Assembly (NCBI GenBank): GCA_007693825.1
Contig: RECX01000193.1
Span: 1 to 33,855, forward strand
DNA: 33,855 nt
DNA from: Balneolaceae bacterium
GTDB lineage: Bacteria > Bacteroidota > Rhodothermia > Balneolales > Natronogracilivirgulaceae
Direction: 5' to 3'
Part shown: positions 19,166-28,478 of the stretch, piece after piece
How positions within the stretch are numbered: position 1 is the stretch's first letter
Layout of the letters: every line of letters starts with the position of its first letter
Program-made: the position numbers and the translations under genes
Notes under the pieces: model-generated
Seen by the model: the letters and a program-made list of their open reading frames with translations, nothing else
The model's database searches: none
What the model was told of the DNA's origin: nothing

Positions 19166-21565
19166 ATGCCCACATTTGTATTAAAGAATGATGATGCGGA
19201 ATCAGGACCATCCATGCCCCCGTTTGCCAAAGATGTAAACGAACGCCAGCGAGAGGCCGTGCTGCACACCGATGGCCCGCTCCTCATCATCGCCGGGGCA
19301 GGCAGTGGCAAAACCCGCGTGCTGACATACCGCATTGCCAACCTGCTCTACCAGAAAAAGGCATATCCCAATCAGATCCTCGCCCTTACTTTCACCAACA
19401 AGGCGGCGCGGGAAATGCAGGAACGTATTGCGGCCCTTATTGGCGAACAGGCCAACCGGCTCTGGATGGGAACCTTCCACTCCATTTTCTCCCGCATCCT
19501 GCGCATCGAGGCCGAACATCTGGGATTTACCCGCGATTTCACCATCTATGACACCGTCGACAGCGACCGGGTCATCAAAACCATCCTGCAGGAACTGAAC
19601 ATAAATCCACGCGAGGTCAAGCCTCGAAACGTGCGTTTTGTAATCAGCAATGCCAAAAACCAGATGATCGGTCCCGAAATGTTTCGGGACCAGTTCGTCC
19701 AGAGCTCACTGGACGATATTGCCGCGCAGGTCTACCAGCGCTACCTGGAGCGTTGCAAAAAGAACAACGCCATGGATTTCGACGACCTGCTCATCAAGCC
19801 TATCGAGCTGTTCGAGCAGCACCCCGACATCCTCCGGAAATACCAGGAACATTTTCGCTATATCCTGATCGACGAATACCAGGACACCAACCACGCACAG
19901 TACCGGGCGACCAAACTTCTGGCTGAGGGACACAAGAACATCTGCGTGGTGGGCGATGACTCGCAGAGCATCTATTCTTTCCGGGGAGCCGACATCACCA
20001 ACATCCTGAATTTCCGGGAAGATTATCCCGATTCCGTTCAAATACCGCTTGAGCAGAACTACCGCTCGACCAAAGCCATCCTGAAATGCGCCGATTCCGT
20101 GATCAAGAAGAACAAATCTCGCCTGGAAAAGACACTGTGGACCCACAACGACCAGGGAGAAGCGATCACCGTCCTGGAGAATTACGATGAACGCGATGAG
20201 GCGAACCGCATCGTCCGTACTGTTGAGGAGAGAAAACTTCGCGGAAACCTCTCCTACCGTGATTTTGCCGTGCTGTACCGGACCAACTATCAAAGCAGGG
20301 TGCTCGAGGATGCCTTCCGGCGTCGCGGTATCCCCTACCAGCTGGTCGGCGGCATCTCTTTCTATCAGAGAAAGGAAATCAAGGATGTAACAGCTTACCT
20401 GCGTCTGCTCGTGAATCCGCATGATGATGAGGCCGTGCTGCGTGTAGTCAACGAACCCGCCCGCGGCGTTGGCGAGAAAACGCTGTCCATTCTCATGGGT
20501 ATCGCCCGTTCGGAGGATAAATCACTTTGGGATGTGATTTGCGATGTGGAATCGACCGGAGTCTACAAGCCGGCCATACCCAGAATACGTGAGTTCGTGG
20601 ACCTGCTTAACCGCACCAGGGAAAAACTCGACGGGACCGGGATCACCGACACGGTGCGGTTCCTGCTGGATGAGTCCGGCTACGTGCGCCAGTTCATTGA
20701 AGAACATTCCCATGATTCCCTGATGCGGCGGCAGAATGTGATGGAGCTGCTCAATGCCATCTCCTACTTTGAAAAAAGCAGCAATCAACCGACCCTGAGC
20801 ACCTTTTTACAGGAGATCAGCCTGGTGACGGACCTGGATGCCCATGATCCCAGTGAACCCGCCGTGACGCTCATGACTGTTCACGGATCCAAAGGGCTTG
20901 AGTTTCCGATCGTGTTCATTACGGGGCTGGAAGAGGAGCTCTTCCCCATTGGAGGCAGAGTTGGCGAGGAAGTGGATATTGAGGAGGAGAGGCGCCTGTT
21001 CTACGTCGCCATTACACGTGCTGAAAAGCATCTCTGTTTCAGTTTTGCGAAAAACCGTTTCCGGTTCGGCGAGCAGGTCGAAATGAGACGATCGCGATTC
21101 CTGGATGAGGTGGATGCGTCCGTGGTCCGGACAGAAACCGGTGCCACAATCCGGCAGAGCGGTTCCGGAAGACCCGGACACCGAAGCACCTATATCTCCT
21201 ATGATCACCCGGATGAGAAAAGGAATGATGCATCCCCGGGCTGGAAACGCGGCAGTATGGGTACGGGTCGCGCCGATGCCAGCGGGGCCGAAGCTGACGG
21301 GCATGATTTTGGCAGCAATCAGATAGATTTTCCGGAATCAGGCAGTAAAGATGATTCCGGCAGCGGCACGCGAATCGAATACGAACCGGAATCCGAAGGT
21401 GGTGCGTGGCGGCCGGGCATGGCCGTTATCCACCCGAAATTCGGGGCCGGTAAAATCCTGCAATGCGAAGGACAGGGCGAGAATACCCGCTTGACGGTAT
21501 TCTTTAAAAACGCCGGGCAGAAAAAACTGGTGGCCCGGCTTGCCAATCTCACGGTCATTGGGTGA
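19166..21565 (+). CDS. UvrD/PcrA-family ATP-dependent DNA helicase
   Basis: NERQREAVLHTDGPLLIIAGAGSGKTRVLTYRI, LALTFTNKAAREM, DEYQDTN, VTLMTVHGSKGLEFPIVFITGLEEELFP. Confidence 0.95.
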   Translation: MPTFVLKNDDAESGPSMPPFAKDVNERQREAVLHTDGPLLIIAGAGSGKTRVLTYRIANLLYQKKAYPNQILALTFTNKAAREMQERIAALIGEQANRLWMGTFHSIFSRILRIEAEHLGFTRDFTIYDTVDSDRVIKTILQELNINPREVKPRNVRFVISNAKNQMIGPEMFRDQFVQSSLDDIAAQVYQRYLERCKKNNAMDFDDLLIKPIELFEQHPDILRKYQEHFRYILIDEYQDTNHAQYRATKLLAEGHKNICVVGDDSQSIYSFRGADITNILNFREDYPDSVQIPLEQNYRSTKAILKCADSVIKKNKSRLEKTLWTHNDQGEAITVLENYDERDEANRIVRTVEERKLRGNLSYRDFAVLYRTNYQSRVLEDAFRRRGIPYQLVGGISFYQRKEIKDVTAYLRLLVNPHDDEAVLRVVNEPARGVGEKTLSILMGIARSEDKSLWDVICDVESTGVYKPAIPRIREFVDLLNRTREKLDGTGITDTVRFLLDESGYVRQFIEEHSHDSLMRRQNVMELLNAISYFEKSSNQPTLSTFLQEISLVTDLDAHDPSEPAVTLMTVHGSKGLEFPIVFITGLEEELFPIGGRVGEEVDIEEERRLFYVAITRAEKHLCFSFAKNRFRFGEQVEMRRSRFLDEVDASVVRTETGATIRQSGSGRPGHRSTYISYDHPDEKRNDASPGWKRGSMGTGRADASGAEADGHDFGSNQIDFPESGSKDDSGSGTRIEYEPESEGGAWRPGMAVIHPKFGAGKILQCEGQGENTRLTVFFKNAGQKKLVARLANLTVIG

Positions 21566-21596
21566 CATTGCCTGTCCGTCTTCAGGACCGGGATGT

Positions 21597-22721
21597 TCAG
21601 GTTCCCAGTGCCTCACGGAATTCCACAAATTGCATGATGTCTTTTCTGGAGATGATGCCAACCAGCTCGCCGTTTTCAAGGACCGGCAAACGCCCGCTGC
21701 CGGCATCGATCATCTGCATAAGCACATCGTAGGCGTCGGTGTCCGGTTTCACGGTCCGCAATGCGTCACGGGGGGTCATAACGTCGGAGACGCGTGTGAA
21801 CTCCCATTGATCGCGGTCAACGGCCTTGACCTGATTGATCTCCACCAGCCCGACAAATTCGTCATTTCTCATCACGGGAAAACAGGAAAACCTGTTTTTA
21901 AAGAAATATTCATCCACCAGGTTTTTGAGGCTTACATTCGGATGTACCGTAGAAGGATTGGTGGTCATGATCTTGCCTACCGGAATTCCGGACAGTCCCT
22001 CCCTCATGGCAACCATGTAGTAACCGCTTTTGGCCGATTGAAGCAGAAACATGCCGACGAATATCCAGACAATTCCAACAATAAGGCCGCCGCCGAAAAT
22101 CACCAGTACCCCGACGAACATCAAAACAAAGGCAAAAATCTGACCCATGTTACTGACGATCCGGGTTGATTTGCGAAGATTGCCGCTGTAATGCCAGATG
22201 GCGGCACGCAGCATCCGTCCGCCATCAAGCGGAAAGCCCGGCACCAAATTGAAGATCACCAGCAGGATGTTGATGTAGCCGATATACCAGAACACCCCGT
22301 GCAGCCCTTCGCGGATAAACGGCTCCAGAAGAAACGATAAACCAAGGAACAGCAGGCCAAGAATGAAACTGCACAATGGTCCGGCTCCGGCTATCACAAA
22401 TTCGTCCCGCGCACGTTCAGGTTCCTTTTTCATTTTTGCGAGGCCGCCGAAGATGAACAGGATGATTTCCGAGATCTCCACGTTCCGATTTCTCGCTGCA
22501 AGCGCATGGGCGAATTCATGCAGGAGTATGGACAGAAAAAACAGCAATGCCGTCAGCACGCTGAGTGACCACGCCTCCAAGGCGGCCATGTCCTCATAAT
22601 TCTGCGGGAAGAAATATCTGGCCAGCATGAATACAACCAGAACGAACATGACAAACCAGCTGTAATCGAGGCCGATCCTGATGTTTTTATAGGTACCCAA
22701 TGTCAATCCCTGTCGTTGCAT
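21597..22721 (-). CDS. Site-2 protease-like zinc metalloprotease with C-terminal CBS domain pair
   Basis: SILLHEFAHALAAR (HExxH), PGFPLDGGRMLRA (second zinc motif), C-terminal CBS repeats (IMTTNPSTVHPNVS..., VMTPRDALRTV...). Start at 22721 (MQRQGLTLGTYKNIRIGLDYSWF) preferred over 22919. Confidence 0.92.
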   Translation of the reverse strand: MQRQGLTLGTYKNIRIGLDYSWFVMFVLVVFMLARYFFPQNYEDMAALEAWSLSVLTALLFFLSILLHEFAHALAARNRNVEISEIILFIFGGLAKMKKEPERARDEFVIAGAGPLCSFILGLLFLGLSFLLEPFIREGLHGVFWYIGYINILLVIFNLVPGFPLDGGRMLRAAIWHYSGNLRKSTRIVSNMGQIFAFVLMFVGVLVIFGGGLIVGIVWIFVGMFLLQSAKSGYYMVAMREGLSGIPVGKIMTTNPSTVHPNVSLKNLVDEYFFKNRFSCFPVMRNDEFVGLVEINQVKAVDRDQWEFTRVSDVMTPRDALRTVKPDTDAYDVLMQMIDAGSGRLPVLENGELVGIISRKDIMQFVEFREALGT

Positions 22722-22956
22722 TGCATTTTCTCCGATTTGATTCAAATAATCGCAACCATGACCGTTGGTTATCCATGCAGTATCCGTACACCAATCGCCA
22801 TGATCCACTCGTTTCATATTACATAAGTACATACCTTTAATCCAGCGAGAAACGATTGTCCTGTCACCCACCCCTTGTGCATTGGTTGCGTAGTTTTTTT
22901 CTTGTACCTTTGGACGCATCTGCGTGGTTACATGACAATATTATTTTCGGCTTCCA

Positions 22957-24486
22957 GTGAGCCGGGGTTCATCCATGTTTATCAGGCCAATAATCCTTTT
23001 TTTGTGTCACATCATCCTGGCCATGACGGCCGGTGAAATGGTCCGCGCCCAGATGATAGCCACTCCGAACCAGGTGGCGCTGGGAGGCGGAGTGGCCTAC
23101 AGTTCTGGGCTTTCCGCGCACTTCAACAATCCGGCCAATCTGATGATCCGCGAGGATCACCGGAGGCATCAGATCACATGGGGCTTCGGCGGGGTTCATC
23201 ACGGCACGGGCGTGCCCGTTCGGAACACCGGCAACCTGCCCGGCAACGTCCGCTCCTACTTTGTCCCGGACGACCTCTATTCGCCTGGTGTGATCACTGA
23301 TAGCGAACGTGATGGCATGTTTCATGGGTCCGACCGCTACCATCAGACACAATCCTATGAAATAATCCCGGTTGGATATACCTGGTCCGGGAATCAGCAT
23401 GCCCGCTCTGTTGCATTGCGTTCAAGAGGGATTACGTCGTTTGAGATGAATCGCAACTGGTATGACGGCGGCAGCGCCGGGGATGATCCGGAAACCCCTT
23501 TCGTGCGTTTTGTAAACGAAAACTACCAGGTGTATCACGAAGTCTCTTTTGCCATGGCACGGGAAGTGACGATGCTCAATCAATGGCATTCCGGACTCAA
23601 CACGCTGTACATAGGCCTGGCCCCGAAGGTCCTTTTCGGAGGGATGTACTCCCAGATCCGCTATCGCTCTGAATACGAACTCATCGATGACGGCTGGCAG
23701 AACACTGGTGAATTGGAAGTCCTGACGGCAGGCAACATGAACAGGTATCTTGAATCGCTGATTTCGTCGGGCAATGCCCAACAAGCCTTCCGTGAGCATC
23801 TTTCCCCCTCATCCAACCTGAGTACAAGCGGCCTGGGTATTGGCCTGGACGCGGGATTAACCTACATCATCCCGTTGGGAGATGATATTTCACTATCCCC
23901 TCACAGCGAGGAACCGCTCAAAAAATCCCTGCGTTTCAGCGTTGCACTTACGGATCTGGGTGCCATCCGGTATGCCGGCAGCCCCGGTGAATGGTACACG
24001 CAAATGATTATCCGGACGTACCCCGAAATACCCGGGAACAGTGCTCGTTTCGAGGGAAAACCAGGTGAGCTGCTCCGATATATTAATGACGACAGCGCGG
24101 AAGACTCGGTTCTGGACAATCTCGGCCTTGTCGATGATTCCCCGTTTTTTGTACAGCTTCCCACCGAACTGCATGTCGGTTCTGCTCTGCAATATGACTG
24201 GTTCACATCGATGATCGACCTGAATTACCGTTTCAATTCGCCTGATTTCCGCACGGATGGGTGGCGCATATCGGTCGGCTCGGAAATCCGCCTGATTCCG
24301 TATCTTCCGCTCATGGGAAGCATCCAGCTGAACCCCGATAGAAACCTGGCCGTGGGAGCCGGAGCCGGGCTGGATTTTGGTACCGTACGGGCAGCCGGAG
24401 CCGTTCGCCTGTTCCACACAGAGGGAGAAGCCTCACAGTGGCACGTCAACAGCATCTCCGCATTGTCACTTCAGGTTCGATTTTAA
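22957..24486 (+). CDS. Putative outer-membrane protein of unknown function
   Basis: Signal-peptide-like N-terminus; GGGVAYSSGLSAHFNNPANLMI resembles Bacteroidota PorV/FadL-like barrels; ends LSLQVRF with terminal aromatic residue. Family assignment tentative. Confidence 0.7.
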   Translation: MSRGSSMFIRPIILFLCHIILAMTAGEMVRAQMIATPNQVALGGGVAYSSGLSAHFNNPANLMIREDHRRHQITWGFGGVHHGTGVPVRNTGNLPGNVRSYFVPDDLYSPGVITDSERDGMFHGSDRYHQTQSYEIIPVGYTWSGNQHARSVALRSRGITSFEMNRNWYDGGSAGDDPETPFVRFVNENYQVYHEVSFAMAREVTMLNQWHSGLNTLYIGLAPKVLFGGMYSQIRYRSEYELIDDGWQNTGELEVLTAGNMNRYLESLISSGNAQQAFREHLSPSSNLSTSGLGIGLDAGLTYIIPLGDDISLSPHSEEPLKKSLRFSVALTDLGAIRYAGSPGEWYTQMIIRTYPEIPGNSARFEGKPGELLRYINDDSAEDSVLDNLGLVDDSPFFVQLPTELHVGSALQYDWFTSMIDLNYRFNSPDFRTDGWRISVGSEIRLIPYLPLMGSIQLNPDRNLAVGAGAGLDFGTVRAAGAVRLFHTEGEASQWHVNSISALSLQVRF

Positions 24487-24690
24487 CCTGAAATGCCACT
24501 TCCATTCTGCCTGTTTGTCATGGATCATGAGACTGGATACCTGACCGGCTTCCAACTTCTTTTTTACTGCCATTTTGACGCTTTGCCTGCCGAATTGTAC
24601 CTGGATATAAATACGGCCTGGTAGTTGCCCTATATATGCAACGTTGAACAAGAAGCAGACATCGTGAAATATGTTCACTCACTGATAGAG

Positions 24691-24720
24691 CATTCTTCTT
24701 TCTTTGATGAAAGCAGAATG
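24691..24720. other. 30-nt inverted repeat/hairpin upstream of lon
   Basis: CATTCT-T-CTTTC-TTTGAT-GAAAG-C-AGAATG: 6+5 bp arms, one internal mismatch, 6-nt loop. Confidence 0.8.
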
Positions 24721-24838
24721 TTGTGTTAAAAAAAAACGTTATCAAAAGCCTAATAACATTGGCATCTCAGTGCATTGTGGAATACTTTACACGGTACGGA
24801 TGCCAGGCTGAAAAACTAAAAATCAGAGCATAAGATAC

Positions 24839-27364
24839 ATGCCTATATACAGTGACCTGAAATCGCTCAAAAAGAAATTGTCAGAAGGCGAATTTGATGA
24901 TTTCGAACAAGCCATACCCCTGTTGTCAGAGGAAGAAGAAAAACGGATGACGGAATCCGATATACCGGATCAGCTTCCGATCCTTCCGCTCAAGAACACG
25001 GTTTTATATCCCGGTGTTGTCATTCCGATAACTGTTGGACGGGACCGCTCGCTGGAACTCGTTAAAAAAGCGTACGAAACGGACAAAATCATCGGCATCG
25101 TCACGCAAAAGAAACAGGACCAGGAAGACCCCGCGCCGGACGAGCTGTACCATGTAGGGACTGTCGCACAGATCCTCAAGCTTATCAAAATGCCCGATGG
25201 CAGCAAAAGTATTGTGATCCAGGGGAAAAGCGTCTTTGAAATTGACGAGTTCACGCAGTTCGACCCCTACTATATCGCAAAGATCAGGCCCTTCATCTAC
25301 AATCAGGACGTGTCCGGCGTGGAGCTGGATGCCGCCCTGAGATCCATCAAGGAGACAGCAATACAGATTGTCAATCTCTCCCCGAATATCCCGTCGGAAG
25401 CCGGTATTGCCATCAACAACATCAACAGCCCGACCTTCCTGCTGAACTTCATCAGTTCCAACCTGAATGTCAGCCTGGATGAAAAACAGAGCCTTCTGGA
25501 GATCAAAACCTTCTCCGAAAAGATGGACAAGGTGATGAACTACCTGAAGAAGGAGATGCAGGTACTCAATCTCAGCGAGGAAATCCGTTCAAAGGTCAAA
25601 ACCGATATTGACAAGCAGCAGAAAGATTTCTATCTGCGCCAACAGCTCAAAGCCATTCAGGAAGAACTGGGAGAGGACAGTGAACTCGAGGATGTAAACA
25701 AGCTTCGCGCCAAGGCGAAGGATAAATCGTTTCCCGAGCACGTTCAGAATGTCCTGGACAAAGAACTGGACCGGCTGGAGCGGACTCCCGCCAATGCTCC
25801 CAATCACGGTGTTATTTACAACTATGTCGAATGGCTGGTAGACCTCCCCTGGAACCACTACTCCAAAGACAAACTCGACCTGAAACGGGCCAGGAAAATC
25901 CTGGATGAGGACCACTACGGACTTGAAAAAGTCAAGAAAAGAATCGTCGAATACCTGGCGGTCCTGAAGCTCAAAGCAGACATGAAGGCACCTATTTTGT
26001 GCTTTTACGGGCCTCCCGGCGTGGGAAAGACCTCGCTCGGACGATCTATCGCCAGGGCCATGGACCGTGAGTTTCAACGTTTCAGCGTAGGTGGACTTCA
26101 GGACGAGGCAGAGATTCGCGGTCACAGGCGAACCTACATCGGAGCCCTTCCGGGACGTATCATCCAGAGTATCAAAAAAGCCGGGACCAGCAATCCGTTG
26201 ATGATGCTCGATGAAATTGACAAGGTGGGCATGAATTTCCGGGGAGACCCGACTTCCGCCCTGCTCGAAGTACTGGATCCGGAACAAAATTACACGTTCT
26301 ACGACAACTACCTTGAAGTGGAATACGACCTTTCCAAGGTACTTTTCATCGCCACAGCCAACAACACGGACACCATCCCTCCTGCCCTGCGCGATCGCAT
26401 GGAGATGATCTATCTGAGTGGATATACCCTCGAAGAAAAGCTTCAGATTGCAAAAAAATACCTCATTCCCAAGCAGATAAAAGAAAACGGGCTGGAAAAA
26501 TCCCAATTACGGATCTCCGACAAAGCCGTGGAAAAGGTTATCGACGGCTATACACGTGAATCGGGTGTCAGGAACCTGGAGAGGGAAATCGGTTCCCTGG
26601 CCCGCGCCATAGCCAGCAAAGTGGCTTCCGACGAGATCAGCAAGGCATCCATCGGTGTCGACGACATCGAGAAACATCTTGGCAGCAGGAAATTTTTCTC
26701 GGATGTCGCGGAACGGACCACGGTCCCCGGAGTATCGACCGGACTGGCCTGGACGCCCTATGGCGGCGATATCCTTTTCATCGAAGCCAGCGTTTCCAGG
26801 GGTTCCGGCAAGCTGCACATAACCGGACAATTGGGGGATGTCATGAAAGAATCCGCCATGCTGGCACTCAGTTACCTGAAATCCCGCTCCATGGAGCTTT
26901 CCATTCCCGACTCGGCCTTTAACGAATGGGATCTGCACATCCACGTGCCCGCCGGTTCAGTGCCCAAGGACGGCCCCTCGGCGGGCCTTTCCCTGCTTGC
27001 GGCCATATCATCCATATTCACCCAGAGAAAGGTGAAGAGCACCGTGGCCATGACCGGGGAGATCACACTCAGAGGATCCGTTCTTCCGGTTGGCGGCATC
27101 AAGGAAAAAACCCTTGCCGCCAAACGCGCCGGCATCAAAACCGTGATTCTTCCCACACGGAATGAAAAGGATGTCGAAGAGATTGAAAAAGACGTCATTC
27201 AGGGAATCGAGTTCCGGTATCTTGACCGAATGGAACCGTTACTGGATCTTATACTTGAAAAAGAGCCCGTAGCTGAACCCGAGGTCAAATACGCAAGCAA
27301 ATCCGATGGCAGCAAACGTGACAAGATGCCGGAAGATTCCCCCGATCACGTTTCCGCCAACTAA
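24839..27364 (+). CDS. lon: ATP-dependent protease Lon
   Basis: LPILPLKNTVLYPGVVIPI, FYGPPGVGKTSLGRSIARA, GALPGRIIQSIKKAG, KDGPSAG catalytic Ser motif. Confidence 0.97.
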   Translation: MPIYSDLKSLKKKLSEGEFDDFEQAIPLLSEEEEKRMTESDIPDQLPILPLKNTVLYPGVVIPITVGRDRSLELVKKAYETDKIIGIVTQKKQDQEDPAPDELYHVGTVAQILKLIKMPDGSKSIVIQGKSVFEIDEFTQFDPYYIAKIRPFIYNQDVSGVELDAALRSIKETAIQIVNLSPNIPSEAGIAINNINSPTFLLNFISSNLNVSLDEKQSLLEIKTFSEKMDKVMNYLKKEMQVLNLSEEIRSKVKTDIDKQQKDFYLRQQLKAIQEELGEDSELEDVNKLRAKAKDKSFPEHVQNVLDKELDRLERTPANAPNHGVIYNYVEWLVDLPWNHYSKDKLDLKRARKILDEDHYGLEKVKKRIVEYLAVLKLKADMKAPILCFYGPPGVGKTSLGRSIARAMDREFQRFSVGGLQDEAEIRGHRRTYIGALPGRIIQSIKKAGTSNPLMMLDEIDKVGMNFRGDPTSALLEVLDPEQNYTFYDNYLEVEYDLSKVLFIATANNTDTIPPALRDRMEMIYLSGYTLEEKLQIAKKYLIPKQIKENGLEKSQLRISDKAVEKVIDGYTRESGVRNLEREIGSLARAIASKVASDEISKASIGVDDIEKHLGSRKFFSDVAERTTVPGVSTGLAWTPYGGDILFIEASVSRGSGKLHITGQLGDVMKESAMLALSYLKSRSMELSIPDSAFNEWDLHIHVPAGSVPKDGPSAGLSLLAAISSIFTQRKVKSTVAMTGEITLRGSVLPVGGIKEKTLAAKRAGIKTVILPTRNEKDVEEIEKDVIQGIEFRYLDRMEPLLDLILEKEPVAEPEVKYASKSDGSKRDKMPEDSPDHVSAN

Positions 27365-27432
27365 AATGACCTTGCGAGAGATATGATGAATCCGGTCATC
27401 TTCACTTCCACCAGAAGTCACCAGGTTGTTGC

Positions 27433-28356
27433 ATGAAGGGCCTGATCACCAAAGCTACGGGAAGCTGGTATCAGGTGCTGTTGGATAACGGTGAGAGCGT
27501 ATCCTGCAGGCTCCCCGGCAAGTTCAGGCTCAGTGAAGAACAGATTGTCAACCCTGTTGCTGTAGGTGATAATGTAGATGTAACTCTTGAAAAAGACGGG
27601 ACCGGGGTCATCAACCGTATCGGTGAGCGCAAAAACAAGCTGGTGCGAAAAGCCACACATGGACGACGTGGCATACAGTTGCTGGCTACCAACGTGGACC
27701 TGGTGCTCATCGTGCAGTCACTGCGTGAACCCATCTTCAAAACCGGATTCATCGACCGTCTTCTTGTTACGTGCGAGGCATGGGAAATCCCGGCGCTTGT
27801 CATCATCAACAAGACGGACCTGCAGAAAAGCAGCAAGGACCAGGAAAAACTGGAACAGATTGAAACCCTCTATCGGGAAATCGGGTATGACTTTCTCAAG
27901 ACCAGCATCCATGACCGGACATCCATAAAAAAACTGAGCACGGCATTAAAAGGGAAAATTTCCGTTTTTTCCGGCCATTCCGGTACCGGAAAAACCAGCC
28001 TGCTCAATGCCCTGTCACCCGGACTGCAACTCAAAACCGGTGATATCAGCCGTTCCTCCAACAAGGGCAAACACACCACGACCTATGCCCAGCTTATCCG
28101 GCTCAGCGAAGACACTTACGTCGTGGACACTCCCGGTATCCGTGAATTTGGCCTGGTTGACCTGGAACCCTATGAACTGTCCCTCTTCTTTCCTGAAATG
28201 AGGACGCATCGCGAATCCTGTCGTTTTTATAATTGTACTCATCGCCATGAACCGGACTGCGCTGTGCTAACAGCCGTTGAAGATGGCAACGTGCCTGTGT
28301 CCAGATACAAAAGCTATCTGAACATTCTGGAAAGTATCGAAACCGGACAAGAGTGA
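27433..28356 (+). CDS. rsgA: Ribosome small subunit-dependent GTPase RsgA
   Basis: NKTDL, SGHSGTGKTSLLNAL, DTPGIREFGL, C-terminal CRFYNCTHRHEPDCAV zinc motif; circularly permuted GTPase order. Confidence 0.96.
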   Translation: MKGLITKATGSWYQVLLDNGESVSCRLPGKFRLSEEQIVNPVAVGDNVDVTLEKDGTGVINRIGERKNKLVRKATHGRRGIQLLATNVDLVLIVQSLREPIFKTGFIDRLLVTCEAWEIPALVIINKTDLQKSSKDQEKLEQIETLYREIGYDFLKTSIHDRTSIKKLSTALKGKISVFSGHSGTGKTSLLNALSPGLQLKTGDISRSSNKGKHTTTYAQLIRLSEDTYVVDTPGIREFGLVDLEPYELSLFFPEMRTHRESCRFYNCTHRHEPDCAVLTAVEDGNVPVSRYKSYLNILESIETGQE

Positions 28357-28478
28357 GATTCAAAACAACCGGCGGTAAATCTGATGATGGGATTATCCGA
28401 AAAAAACATTACTTTTTCTCAATCATCACTACGCTTTATCATCTTCGTACCCCTAACCCCAATGCAAAAGGTGCTGTC

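Noticed and set aside
22741-22810. Possible fourth copy of the palindromic repeat (ccatgaccgttggttatccatgc...cgccatgatcc)
   Set aside because: Shares only the CCATGAC-GTT string; the ATGATTATAA core, CACAG motif and GTCATGG arm are absent.
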